Shown one piece after another: positions 60,401 through 64,000 of a stretch of DNA of 64,000 nucleotides. The stretch's first letter is position 1. Every line of letters begins with the position of its first letter. The position numbers were made by a program, and so were the translations under genes. The notes below the pieces were generated by a model that had not been told where the DNA came from, did not search any database, and saw only the letters and a program-made list of their open reading frames with translations. Origin of the DNA: Anarhynchus alexandrinus (taxonomy: Eukaryota > Chordata > Aves > Charadriiformes > Charadriidae); the NCBI GenBank assembly GCA_008711295.1, contig VUYV01000227.1:878667-942666 (forward strand), in the 5' to 3' direction.

Positions 60401-62040
60401 CCCCAGGTTGCTCACCATGGCTGCAACCCCGGGTGATGAACCTTCCTCACTATATGACATATCATGTCAATAGGGGGAAAATCATATCTTCTCATCAGCT
60501 GCTCTATGGTATAGTACATCACCATGGCTCCATGCTCAGAAGTCTTTGTCTAACAAAAAACACTGACCTGTTTGCATGATACTACAGGGCAAATTACTTC
60601 AAAAAAGTTTTTTCCCCACAAGCCTCAGCTGTATAGGAAAATTCATCCAATTAGCTCCAAGAGGAGTCTGGAAGACATTCAAGATGCCATTTTTTGTATC
60701 ATGATATTGGATAAATGGCAAATACCAGCCCCAGGCAACCATAGCGCTTATAAGAAGTATATTTTCCCAGTCTGCTTTCCAATTCTTTTTTCCCCAATTC
60801 TCTTTGGAAAGTTGAATGGATCTTTCATCTCTAGGGAGCAACTTTCTCTTGCTAAGCCATGTGTTTAAGTCAGAGCCCATCTATTTTTATGTTATCTCTG
60901 CTATGATGTTTTCAGATTGATAGACTATAAAATAACATTAAAGTGGACCACTCTAGAATATCTAACGTGATTTTTCCCATAATGCCGATTTTAAAAGATC
61001 ATAACTTTTTATCTGATCGTTGTGTAAACTAAAATAATCTGTGTACTAATCTTTCTTTTGCAATTTATTTTTCTTCATAGTCAAATCAACATTTGCTGTT
61101 GCATTGCAGTTCTCCACTACATTATATTCTCACTGCTCCAGTTTAGTCACAATCATTAGTGGATAAACTCCATTACAGATGCTTCTATAAGCATCTCAGT
61201 GGTGAAGCTGAAAATCTAGGTCAATTTTTTCACTGAAAAGTGAATCAAATTTCTTTCTGATGATATTGGAAAGCGTGATAGGGAAAAACCCTACTGAATA
61301 ACTTGGTAAACTTGGATAGACTGCTAAACCTTGATCAGCACTAATAACCAATAGCATGAAATCACACACTTCTGCATGCAGCATCTACTAATAAATGCTC
61401 ATCCAGCTAATGCTTCATTACAGGTTGGAGCTTATCAAGTCTAGGAACCACGTGCCACTCTCACTTACTTCTGAGTACTTCCAAATTCTCTCATCCCTAT
61501 GACAATGTGACCAGGCAGGAATGTGAGGACAGAATTTAGCCCCATGAGTCTATCTCATGGGGGAATTACATAAGTAAATGAATATCACTGAAAACAAGGA
61601 TTAAAAGAATCCTAAATAAGGTGTTATAAATCCCCTGCTCTCCTGTGCAGTTTCAACAGCTTCCTTCTTTAATGCTTTTAGCCTGAATATCTTAAAAATA
61701 ACATTCCTATGAGGCCACTGTGTTTCTGGACATGAAATCACTGTCTAGCTTTCATAGTGCTTTACAGAGGGCAGCAGAATATGTTTTGGATTTCACTAAT
61801 TTCACTTTTAATACTACTATCTTGCCAAGCAGCTGGGTGAGTTGCACAGGCCAGCACTGCTCTGCCTTACATTTACGACCTTTCAATCCCCAGTCGGTCC
61901 CATAGGAGCAAACGGACTTATATGAAACCTTTGCTGTTACTCAAAATGAAGACAGATTACGGGGTTGGAATTACTGATACATCTGATGCTGTCTAGCTTT
62001 CAGGATAATCTGGTCAAGTAGAATAGTTTTCTCCTATTTC
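54493..62040. other. AT-rich unique DNA, no recognisable gene
   Basis: No gene is recognised. Frames at 55844-56125 (minus), 56085-56435 (plus) and 60572-60868 (plus), all near 100 codons, lack family motifs. A-rich runs occur at about 56820-56834, and T-rich runs near 57789-57801 and 59160-59173. The stretch near 56320-56370 weakly recalls an ancient amniote repeat ('tgggagttaagggtcctag'). Confidence 0.5.
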
Positions 62041-62044
62041 TGCC

Positions 62045-62200
62045 CTCACCGATGGTGCGATGTTAGGCAAGGAGCACATCACTGTACCTCACCTTCTTCC
62101 TTCGTAAAATGGGTATAAGGCAATCTCCCTGCTATCCTTCGTGCCATTCTTTGAGGTCTTCTGATGAAAGGTGCTAAAATAGGCACTATGTATTATTCAT
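62045..62200 (+). mobile_element. Ancient amniote MIR SINE
   Basis: The plus strand follows the MIR 3' half in order. 'gatgttaggcaaggagcacatcactgtacctc' corresponds to the 'GACCTTGGGCAAGTCACTTAACCTC' core. 'ttcgtaaaatgggtata' at 62101-62117 corresponds to 'ATCTGTAAAATGGGGATA'. 'tttgaggtcttctgatgaaaggtgctaaaataggcac' at about 62150-62190 corresponds to the 'GATGAAAAGCGCTATATAAGTGC' tail known from amniote MIR copies. It is a pol III-derived SINE relic over 300 million years old by family age. The 5' tRNA-like part is not recognisable. Confidence 0.78.
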
Positions 62201-64000
62201 ATATTAATTCGCTCTGGCATATTGGTTTCAGGAAACTTCATTTAAGAGCACTGGGAAATCAACATCAAAGAAATGCAGAGTTACACACAGTGAATGCACT
62301 CAGCAGCGGAGCAGACCTGGTTTGACACAGCTCTGAAAAGCAAATAAAACCTGTGCATAGAAACTCTGTAATCTCCTTATGACCAGAACAAAAGAACAAC
62401 AAAAAAAAGCCCTATAATATCTTTTCCACAGCTTTTGGGGCAGTCTTGGACAGCTTAGTCGTGAATTAGACCCTGGTAACAGAATTTTGTAGGGCAGCCC
62501 AAAATATTTATGGAGATAATTTAATTAAGAAAGTGATGGTCCTAGACAAAATCTTAAGTGATTAAGAGCCTCTGGGTTCTTTGGTTTTCAGCCTGATTTT
62601 TAGGGGGAATTTATTTAAAGAGTTTTGAGATGTTGCTGTTCTCTTTCATTCTTCAAAATATCTTGAATGGGATACCTAAAAACTGACTAGTCCAAAGTCC
62701 CACAACACTTCTGAGGTTGTGGAACAGACTACCAGCACAAGAATTTTTTGAAAACTCTTCCTTATCCATTCAGAAGGGTTTTCCCTTAGGAATGTTTATT
62801 TAAGTGTTTTCAAAAACAAATTAAAAAAAAAAGGCAATGTTCGTTTTTTTTTTTTCCTCATTTCTCTCCATCACTTTGAAAGACTCTTTTCCTATATGCA
62901 TGTAAAATGAAACACTCTGAAATCTGGAGGTAAAAGTAGAATTTTACCAGGCAGCGCCAAGATGTTCCCAAAAAACTTTATAGCATAATTTCCTATAATG
63001 AACCTTGAAGCTTAAACTCTCGATTCTGTAAACAAAGGCAGTATATGTGCGCTGAGGGAAGACAATTCATAGTAATTTTGTCAGCAAAATTGTTACAGTA
63101 AAGGCCTAAGCAACACTTCATCTACCTGTCACTTGTCTTGAAAGGGCAGATTACTTTTTCCTCAATCTTGGCACATCCAATTAAGGTAGACTTACAAGCC
63201 AGGCAGGTGTAAAGTGCAAGCCAGCACTTGTTCACATTAGCAATTATCAATGGAAAAAATACATAAGTGCTGAGGCTTGGCACAACAGTTACCCTGGCAA
63301 CCGTTAGCACTCAGAGCCTCAGCAGAGACTAACATGACAGTTTGACATCCTTTCCCATAAAAAAGATGATTGCATTCTCTCTTCCTCTCTCTGTTTTTTT
63401 TTCCCTTCCCCTCTTTTTTGTGCTGTTTTTCCGAAGCTCTCGGCAGTGGCCCAGCCTTGTTTAACTCTAACCACTCACCCGCCGGCATGTAGGGCACCGA
63501 ATTGAAGTCTTCTACTTTGCCAGCCATTAGAGCATCCTCTGTGGAAACCAAGTGTGTTTACTGTTTACCTGACCAAGCCCAAAGAGCAGGAAGGAAGGGT
63601 GGAGAAGCTGCATTAGTGCTATTGACCCAAGATAGCCAGAGACCTGTTGGCCAAGTTCAGTCAAGGTTGTCCTTTTTCATGCTGATATTCTGGAACATCC
63701 AGTAAGGCACACCATTCATCTGTGGCAATGTGCCTCAAGGTACCGGCCCCTCTCACTTCTGCATGGACCTTTGCAAACAGTTCTCTCTTTATTCACTAAC
63801 TTCTCAAAAAGGAAGAGAAAGTCAACCAGAACAAAAGTATATGTATCTTGTGTAGAGGGAAGAAAACTCATACCCAGTTCCACCAGGGAAGTCAGTCCAA
63901 GCAAGCTCTGCAGAAAGTGTAACTTGAGAACACAGCCTATTGCCCAGCCCGTGAGGACAGACGAGCTAGCAGAAGCCTTAGCATCTCTTTGAACTAGGCT
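62201..64000. other. Unique DNA to window end, with one candidate exon
   Basis: No gene is identified. Poly-A and poly-T runs lie near 62822-62832 and 62844-62856. A splice-flanked open segment lies on the minus strand at 63479-63538 and is listed separately. The remaining frames have no family motif. Confidence 0.5.
63479..63538 (-). other. Candidate exon (60 nt), minus strand, phase-symmetric
   Basis: Read on the minus strand, 'ggtttccacag' (AG at 63540-63539) precedes the segment. CGG followed by GTGAGT (GT at 63478-63477) follows it, a consensus donor. A frame open throughout reads DALMAGKVEDFNSVPYMPA. The length is a multiple of three, so it would be a cassette exon of unchanged phase. 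The ATG in the segment might instead be a translation start. The segment keeps two CpGs. The pyrimidine tract before the acceptor is only moderate. I do not recognise the peptide. Confidence 0.38.

Noticed and set aside
62690..62790. Stretch recalling the 'gtggaac...' part of an old CR1 tail
   Set aside because: Only a short run fits and the order of other CR1 blocks is absent.
1..64000. CRISPR arrays, operons, phage or plasmid genes, rRNA genes, CpG islands
   Set aside because: None is present. The CR1 tails, ERVL-like LTR and AT-rich gene-poor sequence mark vertebrate nuclear DNA, and the CpG-retaining blocks are too short and CpG-sparse to be promoters of the island type.

Overview
This window is vertebrate nuclear DNA, almost certainly from a bird. 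The main evidence is repeated CR1 retrotransposon tails ending in tandem copies of the octamer ATTCTATG (about 27305, 34989-35015, 36238-36256, and a diverged version at 41882), plus a solo LTR at 18017-18758 of the ERVL-like type found in birds. No operon structure, ribosome-binding sites, prokaryotic genes or CRISPR arrays are present. The base composition is AT-rich, with short poly-A/T tracts and a few microsatellites. Interspersed repeats are sparse and mostly old. I could not recognise any protein-coding host gene, so the window reads as an intergenic 'gene desert' or a very large intron. The longest open frames are CR1 remnants, LTR antisense frames, or chance frames.

Layout. 1-872: an old plus-strand CR1 fragment cut by the window edge. 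876-11070: unique AT-rich DNA with a CpG-retaining block at 3280-3540 and an L2/MIR-type tail near 9300. 11075-11415: a decayed CR1 RT-domain fragment. 11416-18010: unique DNA with a (GGTTT)n tract and an ancient amniote repeat module near 14550. 18017-18758: a complete solo LTR with a 5-bp target-site duplication. 18960-19110: a reversed L2/MIR-type fragment. 22940-23330: an old CR1 3' fragment. 27305-29995: a repeat cluster with a minus CR1 tail, a plus diverged CR1 RT fragment and a minus LINE endonuclease fragment. 34871-35015 and 36168-36256: two closely related, same-strand CR1 tails. 41882-42600: the best preserved CR1 in the window, minus strand, still open for 229 codons. 47279-47355 and 62045-62200: ancient L2/MIR-type SINE/LINE remnants. 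47930-50110: an AT-rich, homeodomain-site-rich block that looks like possible regulatory DNA.

The part most worth following up is a small set of splice-flanked open segments: 54422-54492 (+), 63479-63538 (-), 1805-1848 (+), 38445-38567 (+), 40668-40799 (+), 37245-37324 (+) and 3677-3730 (+). They could be exons of a long gene or a lncRNA, but in 64 kb some such pairs are expected by chance and none matched a protein I know. I saw no convincing undescribed system. The clearest structural result is the intact solo LTR with matching CCAGG duplications and its own TATA box and polyadenylation signal.
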